The notes beneath the pieces were generated by a model. That model was not told the origin of the DNA and did not search any database. It saw nothing but the letters and a program-made list of their open reading frames with translations. Source: Collinsella sp. (lineage in GTDB: Bacteria; Actinomycetota; Coriobacteriia; Coriobacteriales; Coriobacteriaceae). From it: DNA of 64,000 bases. A program made the translations under genes and the position numbers. The stretch is taken from positions 62,001 through 126,000 of the forward strand of contig JAGZQF010000004.1 of the NCBI GenBank assembly GCA_018382295.1. Direction: 5' to 3'. Of the stretch, positions 8,099 to 16,216 are shown piece after piece. Numbering within the stretch: the first letter of the stretch is position 1; each line of letters starts with the position of its first letter.

Positions 8099-8467
8099 AT
8101 GATTCAGATGCAAACCATGCTGAACGTCGCCGACAACTCCGGCGCTCGCAAGATTCGCTGCATCAAGGTGCTTGGCGGTTCCAAGCGTCGTTATGCAGGC
8201 ATCGGCGATGTGTTCATCGGTGCTGTCCAGGAGGCTACCCCTGGCGCCAACGTCAAGAAGAAGGACGTTGTCCGTTGCGTCGTCGTTCGCACCGTTAAGG
8301 AGATCCGCCGCAAGGATGGCTCCTACATTCGCTTTGATGAGAACGCCTGCGTTGTCATCAACAACGATGGTTCGCCCGTCGGTACCCGTATCTTCGGGCC
8401 CGTCGCTCGCGAGCTTCGTGACAAGAAGTACATGAAGATCGTCTCGCTCGCTCCCGAGACCCTGTAG
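8099..8467 (+). CDS. rplN: 50S ribosomal protein L14
   Basis: 122 residues, exactly the usual length; ATG after GGAGGAACATCTACC. Interface protein forming intersubunit bridges and the RsfS silencing site. [19 protein letters not shown] and [20 protein letters not shown] are conserved. In E. coli rplN begins the spc operon; here it continues colinearly into rplX. Confidence 0.98.
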   Translation: MIQMQTMLNVADNSGARKIRCIKVLGGSKRRYAGIGDVFIGAVQEATPGANVKKKDVVRCVVVRTVKEIRRKDGSYIRFDENACVVINNDGSPVGTRIFGPVARELRDKKYMKIVSLAPETL

Positions 8468-8480
8468 TTAGGGGAGATAT

Positions 8481-8786
8481 ATGTATATCAAGAAGGGCGA
8501 TAAGGTCCAGGTTCTCTCTGGTAAGGATCGCGGCAAGCAGGGCGTTGTCCTGCGTGCTCTCCCCGCCGAGAACAAGGTCGTTGTCGAGGGCGTTTCGGTC
8601 GTCAAGAAGGCCGTCAAGCCCAACGCTGCCAACCAGCAGGGCGGCATCGTTTCGCAGGAGGCTCCCATCGACGCCTCCAACGTCAATCTCGTTTGCCCCG
8701 AGTGCGGTAAGGTTACCCGCGTCGGTCACGAGAAGGACGGCAAGAACAAGCTGCGCGTCTGCAAGAAGTGCGGCCACAAGTTCTAA
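8481..8786 (+). CDS. rplX: 50S ribosomal protein L24
   Basis: 101 residues; ATG after GGGGAGATAT. Assembly initiator with a KOW motif: [18 protein letters not shown]. The C-terminal part has a CPEC...CKKC pair of a zinc-ribbon form of L24. Normally rplE (L5) follows within tens of bases; here a strong terminator and 38 kb of unrelated genes intervene, and rplE appears at 47155. Confidence 0.97.
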   Translation: MYIKKGDKVQVLSGKDRGKQGVVLRALPAENKVVVEGVSVVKKAVKPNAANQQGGIVSQEAPIDASNVNLVCPECGKVTRVGHEKDGKNKLRVCKKCGHKF

Positions 8787-8812
8787 GCTGCCCGCAACAT
8801 CAAGTTGCTAGC

Positions 8813-8846
8813 AAAGGCCCGGATGCCACGGCACCCGGGCCTTTTT
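8813..8846 (+). terminator. strong terminator after rplX
   Basis: AAAGGCCCGG (8813-8822) pairs with CCGGGCCTTT (8835-8844), TGCC/GGCA extends the stem, and a T-run follows. It ends transcription of the first half of the r-protein operon, so rplE and downstream genes need their own promoter. Confidence 0.88.
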
Positions 8847-8847
8847 C

Positions 8848-8913
8848 TATCCCTACTCATTGGGGACATACTTAAATGAGTATCCCTGCTCATTGGGGAC
8901 AGACTTAAATGAC
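8848..8913 (+). repeat. two tandem 33-bp repeats after the rplX terminator
   Basis: Units 8848-8880 and 8881-8913 differ at only a few positions; each contains CTCATTGGGGACA and ACTTAAATGA. Decayed relatives follow (TAGGGACGGTCTTTAGAT near 8920-8937, TAGGGACAGTCCTTCGAT near 8984-9001). The rest of 8914-9273 is non-coding and turns AT-rich from about 9130, where a promoter for the next gene probably lies. Confidence 0.8.
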
Positions 8914-9273
8914 TAGTTGATAGGGACGGTCTTTAGATCTGTATATCTGGCCATCTAGGATAGGCTTCAACGAAAGCGGCACCTAGGGACAGTCCTTCGA
9001 TGTCTGGTGCCCCCAGAGGGGTGAAGTAATACAGCTGGTTTTGTCTTTAGGGCTTTGGTGCTCCGCCCCTATATGTTTCACAAGGATTGTCGCATGCGCA
9101 TTTACGCGCAGAGTCTTGCGCGATGATGCGCATGGCCGCGCAAATATCTGCTAACTATGGTTAAATAATGACCGATAAACAAATAAACACGCAAATACAA
9201 GCAAAAGCGCGCGCAATTGTGCGAATATAGGGCTGTTAGAAATGAAGGACTTCCGATGACTCAGGAGGCACTC

Positions 9274-10353
9274 ATGGCAGATTCCAAACAGGCTCCGCTC
9301 GACGCCGAAGCAGCCGCTAAGGCGGCGTTTGCCTCGGTCCAGGATCGGCCGTTCCCCGACGACATTTTTACGGCTCCCGAGCTTCGCTGGGCTGTGATCG
9401 GTTGCGGCGTTATCGCCAACCAGATGGCCCAGTCTCTAGCTCTTGCCGGCCGCAAGCTTGCGGGCGTCGCAAACCGTACGCTATCCAAGGCTCAAGCTTT
9501 TGCCGAGCAGTATGGCATCGAGAAGGTCTATGAGACGGTCGAGGACCTCTACGCCGATCCGGATATCGACGCCGTCTATATCACCACGCCGCACAACACG
9601 CATATCACCTACCTGCGAGCCGCTCTGGCAGCTGGCAAGCACGTGCTCTGCGAAAAGGCCATTACCCTCAACTCTGCCGAGCTCGACGAGGCCAGTGCCA
9701 TCGCCGACGAGCACAACGTGGTCCTTATGGATGCTACCACGGTGCTCCACATGCCGCTGTATCAGGAGCTGCGCCGTCGCATGGATGCGGGCGACTTTGG
9801 CCGCATGAACCTCGCCCAGCTCAACTTTGGCAGCTATAAGGAGTACGGCGACCTGACCAATCGCTTCTACAACCGCTGCCTTGCCGGCGGCGCCATGCTC
9901 GATATTGGCGTGTATGCCCTGTCCGTCATGCGCCTCTTTATGGCAAGCCAGCCAGCCGAGGTCGTGTCTCTGGGCAATACCTGCGAGACTGGCGTTGACG
10001 TCGCGGGTGGCATTGTCTGCCGTAATGCTGAGCAGCAGCTGGGCGTTGTGAGCCTTACGCTCCACTCCAAGCAGCCCAAGCGCTCGGTCATCAGCTTCGA
10101 TAAGTGCTATATCGAGGTCAACGAGTATCCGCGTGCCGACCATGCGACCATCGTGTGGACTGCGGACGGTCACCGTGAGGAGGTCCACGCTGGCACCGAG
10201 GCATACGCTCTGTGCTACGAGATGGCCGACCTGGAGAAGGCCGTTGCCGGCGATGATTCGAAGCGCGAGCTTCTGGGCTATGCTTCTGATGTTATGGAGC
10301 TGATGACCAAGCTCCGCGCCGACTGGGGAGTCGTGTACCCCGAGGAGGAGTAA
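9274..10353 (+). CDS. Gfo/Idh/MocA family NAD(P)-dependent oxidoreductase
   Basis: 359 residues from the ATG at 9274, chosen because AGGAGG (9263-9268) sits five bases upstream; an ATG at 9256 and a TTG at 9217 are also in frame. Rossmann dinucleotide motif in WAVIGCGVIANQMA (about 39-52), then GVANRTLSKAQAFAEQYG, and the family EKAITLN-type motif in HVLCEKAITLNSAE supplying the catalytic lysine region. Such enzymes oxidise or reduce sugar and cyclitol derivatives. A DeoR regulator follows three bases later, probably in the same operon and controlling it. Substrate unknown. A possible TATAG -10 lies at about 9225. Confidence 0.9.
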   Translation: MADSKQAPLDAEAAAKAAFASVQDRPFPDDIFTAPELRWAVIGCGVIANQMAQSLALAGRKLAGVANRTLSKAQAFAEQYGIEKVYETVEDLYADPDIDAVYITTPHNTHITYLRAALAAGKHVLCEKAITLNSAELDEASAIADEHNVVLMDATTVLHMPLYQELRRRMDAGDFGRMNLAQLNFGSYKEYGDLTNRFYNRCLAGGAMLDIGVYALSVMRLFMASQPAEVVSLGNTCETGVDVAGGIVCRNAEQQLGVVSLTLHSKQPKRSVISFDKCYIEVNEYPRADHATIVWTADGHREEVHAGTEAYALCYEMADLEKAVAGDDSKRELLGYASDVMELMTKLRADWGVVYPEEE

Positions 10354-10356
10354 GCG

Positions 10357-11103
10357 ATGCTTGCGGAAGATAGGCTCAACGCGATCGTGACGATGGTGCA
10401 GCAGGCCGGCTCGGTTACCGTGCCGGAGCTTGCTGAAGCCCTGGGCGTGACGGCGTCTACCATTCGGCGCGACCTGCAGGCGCTCGACCGTGCACACCGT
10501 ATCGCCAAGGTGCACGGAGGCGCGACGAGTCTGGAGCGTGCGCACGTGACGCGCGACCTGACGATCAACGAGCGCAGTGATCTCCATAACGATGACAAGG
10601 AGCGCATCTGCGCCCGTGCGGTGGCGCTTGTGGAGCCCGAGAGCTTTGTGTACATCGATTCAGGTTCGACGACGCTTAGGCTCATCGAGCATCTTCCGCG
10701 CCTTGAGGGCGTCACCTATGTGACCGACTCCGTGCTCCATGCTCAGCATCTCGCTCTGCGCGGCATGCGCACCGTGGTGCTGGGCGGCGAGCTCAAGCCC
10801 GAGACCGAGGCGCTCGTCGGTCCCGACGCCTTGGCAACCCTGGACCGCTATAACTTCAACTGCGGCTTTTGGGGTTCCAATGGCATCGCCGCCGAGCAAG
10901 GTCTCACCACACCGGATATCGAGGAAGCGCAGGTCAAGCGCATCTCGATGCGCCATACCGCCAAGCGCTTCGTAATCTCGGACGCCAGCAAATTTGGCAT
11001 GGTGGCGCCCGTCAAGTTCGCGGACTTTCGTGATGCAACGATCATCACTGCGGGCGAGGTACCCGCCAAGTACCAGTCGATGGACAACGTCATCACGGTC
11101 TAG
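10357..11103 (+). CDS. DeoR family transcriptional regulator
   Basis: 248 residues. N-terminal helix-turn-helix with ALGVTASTIRRDLQAL (about 28-43) and the family signature KVHGGAT (about 51-57), then a DeoR-type sensor domain related to ribose-5-phosphate isomerase, with DSGSTTLRLIEHL and WGSNGIAAEQGLTTPD. These proteins bind phosphorylated sugars and usually repress a neighbouring catabolic operon. The start is three bases after the oxidoreductase stop, so it is likely co-transcribed with its target. Confidence 0.92.
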   Translation: MLAEDRLNAIVTMVQQAGSVTVPELAEALGVTASTIRRDLQALDRAHRIAKVHGGATSLERAHVTRDLTINERSDLHNDDKERICARAVALVEPESFVYIDSGSTTLRLIEHLPRLEGVTYVTDSVLHAQHLALRGMRTVVLGGELKPETEALVGPDALATLDRYNFNCGFWGSNGIAAEQGLTTPDIEEAQVKRISMRHTAKRFVISDASKFGMVAPVKFADFRDATIITAGEVPAKYQSMDNVITV

Positions 11104-11136
11104 CGATGGGACAATGCCAAAACCACCACAAAGGTG

Positions 11137-11158
11137 CCTGCCCTTTTTGGCAGGTTTT
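11137..11158 (+). terminator. terminator after the DeoR gene
   Basis: CCTGCC (11137-11142) pairs with GGCAGG (11149-11154), followed by TTTT. It lies between convergent genes and touches the last bases of the pseudouridine synthase. Confidence 0.65.
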
Positions 11159-11816
11159 AGGGCTCCCAGGGGCAGGGGGCTTCGATGTGGATGTGCTCAC
11201 CGGTTACGGGATGCGTAAAGGACACGCTGTGGGCATGGAGCATCAGGCCGCAGGGGCGCGGCGTTCCGTAAAGGTCGTCGCCAACCAGGGGATGGCGCTC
11301 GCTTGCCAGATGCACACGGATTTGGTGCTTGCGGCCGGTGAGCAGCTCGACATCGATATACGAGCGCGTGGGCAGGCCACGACGGCTCTTAAGACGTTTG
11401 AGCACCTTCACGCGCGTCTGAGACGGCTTGCCGCTGGCGCCGACGCGCATCTTGCGGCTGTCGTGACGGTCGCGGGCGATGGGCTTGTCGATGAGCTTTT
11501 CGTTCCAGTCGATCTTGCCCTCGGCGAGCGCCAGGTAGTGCTTTTCGAAAGCGTGGTCGATGACCATCTGGTCAAAGGCGGGCTGCGTCTGCTTGTCGAG
11601 CGAGAACAACACCACGCCGGTGGTGTCGCGGTCCAGGCGGTTGAGCGGCTGCATGTCGGTCGCGGCAAAGCCGTCGCCCATCGCCAGCAGCAGGTCGCTG
11701 GCGTAGTCGGTGAGCGTGCGCTCGCCGGTGCCGTCGCCGTGGACGATCATGCCGGCGGGCTTGTCGATGGCCATGAGCCAGGCGTCGCAGTAGAGGACTT
11801 GAGGTTCTTCGTTCAC
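11157..11816 (-). CDS. RluA family RNA pseudouridine synthase
   Basis: 219 residues, on the minus strand. Converts specific uridines of 23S rRNA or tRNA to pseudouridine. The catalytic motif appears as NRLDRDTTGVVLF (about 59-71), where the aspartate of R-L-D attacks the base; the usual H of HRLD is N here. The ending has GRKHQIRVHLA and HPLVGDDLYG, both typical. No S4 domain is fused at the N-terminus. It lies 15 bases downstream of the U32 gene, on the same strand and probably in the same transcript. Which uridine is modified cannot be told. Confidence 0.9.
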   Translation of the reverse strand: MNEEPQVLYCDAWLMAIDKPAGMIVHGDGTGERTLTDYASDLLLAMGDGFAATDMQPLNRLDRDTTGVVLFSLDKQTQPAFDQMVIDHAFEKHYLALAEGKIDWNEKLIDKPIARDRHDSRKMRVGASGKPSQTRVKVLKRLKSRRGLPTRSYIDVELLTGRKHQIRVHLASERHPLVGDDLYGTPRPCGLMLHAHSVSFTHPVTGEHIHIEAPCPWEP

Positions 11817-11831
11817 GTGTAAGCCTTTCGG

Positions 11832-14327
11832 TTAGCTGATTCCCACAAACATGCAGCCCGAGGTCGCCCCGCGCAGACGGGCGGCGGGCTTACGGCCCGC
11901 CTGCGCCGCTTCGACGGCACGACAGACGCGGGCGACGGCACGGCTCACCTCATCCGTCTCGAGCAACGTTCCGTCAACCATGAGACGACGCACACCGGCA
12001 TCGAGCAGCTGAGGAACCTGCGGCGTGAGGTCGATGGGGTAGGCATCGTACAGGCGAGAGCGGCCGTGGATGTCGGTGCGGACGGGCATGACCTTTCCGT
12101 CGATATTCTTGAGCGAGAGCTTGCGGGCACGCAGACGGCAGTTGACACAATCGTGGATGCAGCCGTTGGCAACCTGCAGAATGCAGTGTTCGCTCGTCAT
12201 AACGCGCGGACGGCCAAAGACGGTGATGCCCAGAGCCGCGGGCGCGGCGGCGCCGAGCGAGGCAATCTCGTCGAGCGTGATCTCGGGCGAGAGCCAAAAT
12301 GCGCCGGCTCCGCGCTCGGCAAGCGCCTCCATGCAAGGCGTGTTGTGCACGGGCAGGCAAGAGCGAATCTCGGCCGTGGCGCCAACCTGGGCGGCCAGGG
12401 CAAGCTCGGAGATATTGCCGACGGCGACAGTCGCTCCAGCAAGAATCCATGGGTCGACTCGTACGTGGTCAACGGCGCGACAGACCTCGTCGAGTACGGG
12501 TACAATGCCCTGCTCAAACGCATCGGCGGGGGAGACACCGGCGGCCTCGAGCGCATCGGTGGTCATGTAGATGCGCGTTGCACCCTCGGCACGAGCGGTC
12601 TCGGCGGCGACGAGCGTGGTGACGGCGGCGCAGATCTGCGGCTCATCGCGGTAGTGCTCGGGCGCGGGGCGGGAATCACTGGTGACAATCGCCGGCAGCT
12701 CGAGCGTACGGGCGCGCTCCGCGTACGGCGCCAGAATGGCCTCTTCCAGCGCCTTGCAAGCGGCGGCGCGCACCTTATGTACGGCGGAGAAGCCCATGCC
12801 GCAGCCCTCGTCGAGGGCCACGTCAAAGCTCGCGGCCTCAAAGGGCGAGGAGCCCATGCGCCCGACGTGCTTCACCAGATCTGCCGCCTCGACGGCGCGA
12901 GTCTTGGCGGCCTCGACGGTAAAGCCGGTGGCGGTGGCGGTGAGCGCGGGGTCGTCGCAGCAGGTGAGCGTAACGGTAAACGGCTCGCCCAGACGCGCCA
13001 CGACGGACACATCTACGGCGCGGCGACGCAGCACATCGCGCTTGAGCGCGGCGCCGGCAGCGTCAATGGCGCGCTGGCTTCGAATCACGCGCACGCGGCA
13101 GCCCTCGGGCATGCTGCGAGGCACGCGGCACTCGATGATGTCGCCCGCGGCGGCATCATCGGCGGCGATGGTGGTAAGGAACTGGTCGAACTCGTTATCG
13201 TGACGAAGTTCCAGCAGGTCGCCCTTGCCCACGGGCTCAAACAGCTCAATGCGGGCGATGGCAGCGCGGCGACGGCGGTCGTCGGGCTTGAGCCCGCGCA
13301 CATCGCGGTTGGCCAGGCGGCTACCAAGCACCGTGCCCACGATCTGGCCGCGGTTGTTGGAGCGCTCGTAGCTCATCATCTCGTCACCCGAGGTACCGTC
13401 CTGATAGGCGTGCGTAAAGTCGCGGTTAAAGCAGCGCTTGAGCTGGCGCTGGCGGGCGGCCTCTTCATCCCTAGAGGTCGAAACATCGGCCAGCATGTCA
13501 TCAATCTGATGACGATACACGTCGACGATGGAATACACGTAATCGGGGGCCTTCATGCGGCCCTCGAGCTTGAGCGATGCGGCGCCGGCGTCATACAGGC
13601 GGCGAACGAGTTGCGAGGTATTGGTGTCGCGCGGGCATAGCGCGCGCTCGCGACCGGCGGGGGAGAGCGCGCGACCGTTCTCGTCAATCAGCTCGTAAGG
13701 CAGGCGACAGGGCTGGGCGCACATGCCGCGGTTGGCCGAGCGGCCCGCCATGGCAAAGCTCGACAGCAGGCACAGACCCGAGTAGCAAAAGCAGATGGCG
13801 CCGTGGCTAAAGACCTCGAGGTCAACATCGGGCGCGGCATTGTGAATGGCGGCGATCTCGTCGATGGAGAGCTCGCGCGAGAGGGTCACGCGGTCGGCGC
13901 CCTGCTCACGGCACCAGATAGTCCCGCGGTCATCGTGGATGTTCGCCTGGGTCGAGATGTGTGTCTCGATACCGGGCATGGTGCGCTTGACCTCAAAGAA
14001 CAGGCCCCAGTCCTGGATGATAAAGGCGTCGGCGCCCAGCGTGGAGCAGCGATGGATGAGCTGCAGCGCATCGCTCATCTCGGACTGCTTGATGACGATG
14101 TTTACCGTGACATAAACGCGCGAGCCGGCCAGGTGTGCAGCGCGGCAGGCCTGCTCAAAGGCCTCGTCGGTAAAGTTCGTTGCCTTGCGGCGGGCGTTGA
14201 AGCTGCCCATGCCGCAGTAGATGGCATCGGCGCCAGCAGCGAGTGCGGCGGCAAAGGGCTCCGGGCCTCCGGCGGGGGCCAAGAGCTCGGGCCTGCGGTT
14301 GGTGGTTCGACTGGCGGTTGCGGTCAT
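11832..14327 (-). CDS. U32 family peptidase-like protein (RlhA/YdcP type)
   Basis: 831 residues on the minus strand. Opens with PELLAPAGGPEPFAAALAAG, then ADAIYCGMGSFNAR; the U32 signature is seen as EVFSHGAICFCYSGLC followed by RGMCAQPCRLPYEL. The family founder in E. coli, RlhA, hydroxylates C2501 of 23S rRNA together with prephenate-dependent chemistry and iron-sulfur delivery; other members act in tRNA hydroxylation or ubiquinone synthesis, and true protease activity is doubtful. The long C-terminal half has Cys-rich NGCIHDCVNCRLRAR, consistent with a metal site. A second member lies at 62119. Function here is inferred from family only. Confidence 0.88.
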   Translation of the reverse strand: MTATASRTTNRRPELLAPAGGPEPFAAALAAGADAIYCGMGSFNARRKATNFTDEAFEQACRAAHLAGSRVYVTVNIVIKQSEMSDALQLIHRCSTLGADAFIIQDWGLFFEVKRTMPGIETHISTQANIHDDRGTIWCREQGADRVTLSRELSIDEIAAIHNAAPDVDLEVFSHGAICFCYSGLCLLSSFAMAGRSANRGMCAQPCRLPYELIDENGRALSPAGRERALCPRDTNTSQLVRRLYDAGAASLKLEGRMKAPDYVYSIVDVYRHQIDDMLADVSTSRDEEAARQRQLKRCFNRDFTHAYQDGTSGDEMMSYERSNNRGQIVGTVLGSRLANRDVRGLKPDDRRRRAAIARIELFEPVGKGDLLELRHDNEFDQFLTTIAADDAAAGDIIECRVPRSMPEGCRVRVIRSQRAIDAAGAALKRDVLRRRAVDVSVVARLGEPFTVTLTCCDDPALTATATGFTVEAAKTRAVEAADLVKHVGRMGSSPFEAASFDVALDEGCGMGFSAVHKVRAAACKALEEAILAPYAERARTLELPAIVTSDSRPAPEHYRDEPQICAAVTTLVAAETARAEGATRIYMTTDALEAAGVSPADAFEQGIVPVLDEVCRAVDHVRVDPWILAGATVAVGNISELALAAQVGATAEIRSCLPVHNTPCMEALAERGAGAFWLSPEITLDEIASLGAAAPAALGITVFGRPRVMTSEHCILQVANGCIHDCVNCRLRARKLSLKNIDGKVMPVRTDIHGRSRLYDAYPIDLTPQVPQLLDAGVRRLMVDGTLLETDEVSRAVARVCRAVEAAQAGRKPAARLRGATSGCMFVGIS

Positions 14328-14433
14328 ATCCTGCCTTTCAAAATGCTCAGATACTCAAAAGTATAGTGGTGCCGTCGCGGCAGGCGATGCCCGTGCTCCA
14401 AGCAGGATAAAGTCTTCAGCAGCCCTTGCAGCA

Positions 14434-14505
14434 AAAATGATCCGTTTCCCTTCGTTCCCATCGGATTAGGTGATCCATAGGCGGCGGAGGAAAACGGATC
14501 ATTTT
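14434..14505. repeat. palindromic repeat, AAAATGATCCGTTT family
   Basis: AAAATGATCCGTTT at 14434-14447 faces its reverse complement at 14492-14505, with about 44 bases between. A third copy lies at 15168. It occupies part of the 378-base gap 14328-14705 between the U32 gene and ridA; the rest is the divergent promoter region, AT-rich around 14560-14590, with no other clear signal. Confidence 0.75.
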
Positions 14506-14705
14506 GAGCTTCACTGTCCGGTCGTGCCGTTCAGCGGCCGACAGGCACCGTTGGGCGATAAAATATTCTCGCAACGTGATAATAATCTTGCATCGCGCGG
14601 AAACCTTGAGTACTATCCCAAATCAAGCGCGGTGTTCAGACCGAATTGTGCCTCCCGGTGTGAACGCCGCGCTCACGCTCTCTATCTGATCGTAAGGAGA
14701 AAAAC

Positions 14706-15083
14706 ATGAGCAAGACCGTCGTGTCTTCCGATAACGCACCTGCAGCCATCGGCCCGTATTCCCCCGGCATCCAGACCGGCAACATGGTCTTCCTGTCCGG
14801 CCAGCTGGGCATCGACCCCGCAACCGGCAAGATGCCCGAGGGCGTCGAGGCCCAGGCTAAGCAGTCCCTTGCTAACGTTGAGGCCCTGCTGACCGCTGCC
14901 GGCGCCACCTTTGCCGATGTCGTTAAGACCACGGTCTATCTGGCCGACATTGCCGACTTCGCTGCCGTGAACGAGATCTACGCCTCCAAGTTCGAGGCTC
15001 CGTTCCCCGCGCGCAGCGCTTTCCAGGTTGCCGCCCTTCCGGCCGGCGGTCTGGTCGAGATCGAGGTCGTCGCCGCTCTCTAA
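14706..15083 (+). CDS. ridA: RidA family reactive-intermediate deaminase
   Basis: 125 residues; ATG after AAGGAGAAAAAC. RidA proteins form trimers that hydrolyse enamines/imines such as 2-aminoacrylate released by PLP enzymes. Family marks: AIGPYSPGIQTGNMVFLSGQ (about 14-33), and the C-terminal FPARSAFQVAALPAG with the catalytic arginine, plus VEIEVVA at the end. The diaminopropionate ammonia-lyase YgeX further along in the purine cluster produces just such an enamine, so the proximity may be functional (inference). Ends in a strong terminator, so it is monocistronic. Confidence 0.95.
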   Translation: MSKTVVSSDNAPAAIGPYSPGIQTGNMVFLSGQLGIDPATGKMPEGVEAQAKQSLANVEALLTAAGATFADVVKTTVYLADIADFAAVNEIYASKFEAPFPARSAFQVAALPAGGLVEIEVVAAL

Positions 15084-15112
15084 GGCGTTGGCAACAACTA
15101 AACATAACATGC

Positions 15113-15151
15113 AAAAAGACCCTGCAGTGCGTGTGAACTGCAGGGTCTTTT
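15113..15151 (+). terminator. strong terminator after ridA
   Basis: AAAAGACCCTGCAGT pairs with ACTGCAGGGTCTTTT around an eight-base loop; symmetrical A and T runs would let it act on both strands, also closing the minus-strand regulator. Confidence 0.9.
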
Positions 15152-15167
15152 GTCAAGCGATGCGACA

Positions 15168-15193
15168 AAAATGATCCGTTTTCCTCCGTCCCC
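15168..15193. repeat. half copy of the AAAATGATCCGTTT repeat
   Basis: Repeats the sequence at 14434, and its continuation (TTCCTCCGTCCCC) matches the other arm at 14482-14492 in reverse. No facing partner follows, so it is a truncated copy at the 3' end of the regulator gene. Confidence 0.65.
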
Positions 15194-15207
15194 AAGGAGT
15201 CAGCGGG

Positions 15208-15864
15208 TTAGCCTTCCTTGCGGACTTTTTGCAGGTAGCGGTAGACGCTGGGCTCCGAGATGCCCAGCGCGGTGGCGGCGCAGGCCACGGCGCCCTTGAG
15301 CATGAACACCCCGTTGCCGTTGAGGTGGCGAATGACGTCCACGCGGTCGCTCTGACCAAGCGACGCTACATCCAGCCCGCGCGCGCTCAGCAACTCGGCA
15401 ATGCTGCGGTCAATGAGCTCCTGTGTGGACTCCGAAAGGCTTTCGACCTCGATAGGGGCGGGCTCCGTGCGCGTCGGCGCCGCGTCGAAGCACGCCATGA
15501 GCTGCTGCGCCATGGCGTTGATGGAGCGTACGGTCGAGAGGTCGGTGTTGACGCAGAGCATACCGACGATCTCGTCATTCTCGCGGATAAAGTACGTCGC
15601 CGACTCCAACGTCTTGCCGCCGGCACCGCGCCCCTCGTAGCCCGTAATAAACGGCAGGTCGCGATACTTGGCGTCGTGCATGATCTTGAGTGCCAGATCG
15701 GTGGCGGGACCGCCGACCTTGCGGCCGCTCACGATGCCGTTGCGAATATCGACGATGGCGTGGTCGGGATCCGAGAAATCGTGCAGCACGATTTCGCTGT
15801 TTTTGCCGAGTATCTGCTCCAGAAAATCGACCATCGGCAAAAAGCGGCGTACGGTCTCGTTCAC
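15208..15864 (-). CDS. YheO-like PAS/HTH transcriptional regulator (purine cluster, left half)
   Basis: 218 residues from a GTG at 15864-15862, chosen for the AAGGAG six bases upstream; the frame runs on further upstream without a ribosome site. The N-terminal PAS-type YheO domain is seen as SEIVLHDFSDPDHAIVDIRN and SGRKVGGPATDLAL, with FIRENDEIVGMLCVNTDLS; the C-terminal HTH has ATALGISEPSVYRYLQKVR. It is transcribed divergently from the purine permease across a 352-base spacer, so it is the likely regulator of that operon. A paralogue with the same layout lies at 36898, divergent from ygeX. The ligand is unknown. Confidence 0.88.
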   Translation of the reverse strand: MNETVRRFLPMVDFLEQILGKNSEIVLHDFSDPDHAIVDIRNGIVSGRKVGGPATDLALKIMHDAKYRDLPFITGYEGRGAGGKTLESATYFIRENDEIVGMLCVNTDLSTVRSINAMAQQLMACFDAAPTRTEPAPIEVESLSESTQELIDRSIAELLSARGLDVASLGQSDRVDVIRHLNGNGVFMLKGAVACAATALGISEPSVYRYLQKVRKEG

Positions 15865-16100
15865 GGGCAACTCCTTTGGGTGAAAACGGAAATGTTCATA
15901 ACAATTTTTTCTCATGGTAACACGCTGCCCACCATCTCGTATATCCGCAGGTACATTGCGTAATGCAGACGAACGGTAGGAATTTAGCGGTAAACGGTTG
16001 ACCAAAAGAAAAGTTAGATGTTATTTTGACCAGACACTTTCCTGACCTGCGGAAATGCGTTATTTCAGCTGAAGAATGGTCTGATAACAAAAAATTATTA

Positions 16101-16129
16101 TTGAGAATGAGAATCATCTTTAATACGAT
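16101..16129 (+). promoter_or_regulatory. predicted promoter of the purine permease operon with an overlapping Fur-like box
   Basis: TTGAGA (16101-16106) and TACGAT (16124-16129) are spaced by 17 bases. The spacer and -35 are covered by GAGAATGAGAATCATCTTT (16103-16121), which matches the classical Fur box at 14 of 19 positions. The rest of the 15865-16216 gap contains no open frame; AT-rich tracts at 16000-16020 and 16085-16100 may hold the regulator's sites. Confidence 0.5.
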
Positions 16130-16216
16130 ATGCAATGAAGGCACAACCTCAACCCCGCACTGCGTCACAATAGAGCGTTAGATGCGAAAACAACTACTTC
16201 GAGGATTGGTGGTCAA

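Noticed and set aside
12066..13640. 524-codon open frame on the plus strand
   Set aside because: Antisense shadow of the U32 gene, whose signature motifs are clear.
16130..16216. Guanine/xanthine riboswitch before the permease
   Set aside because: The 87-base leader lacks the conserved three-way junction sequence.
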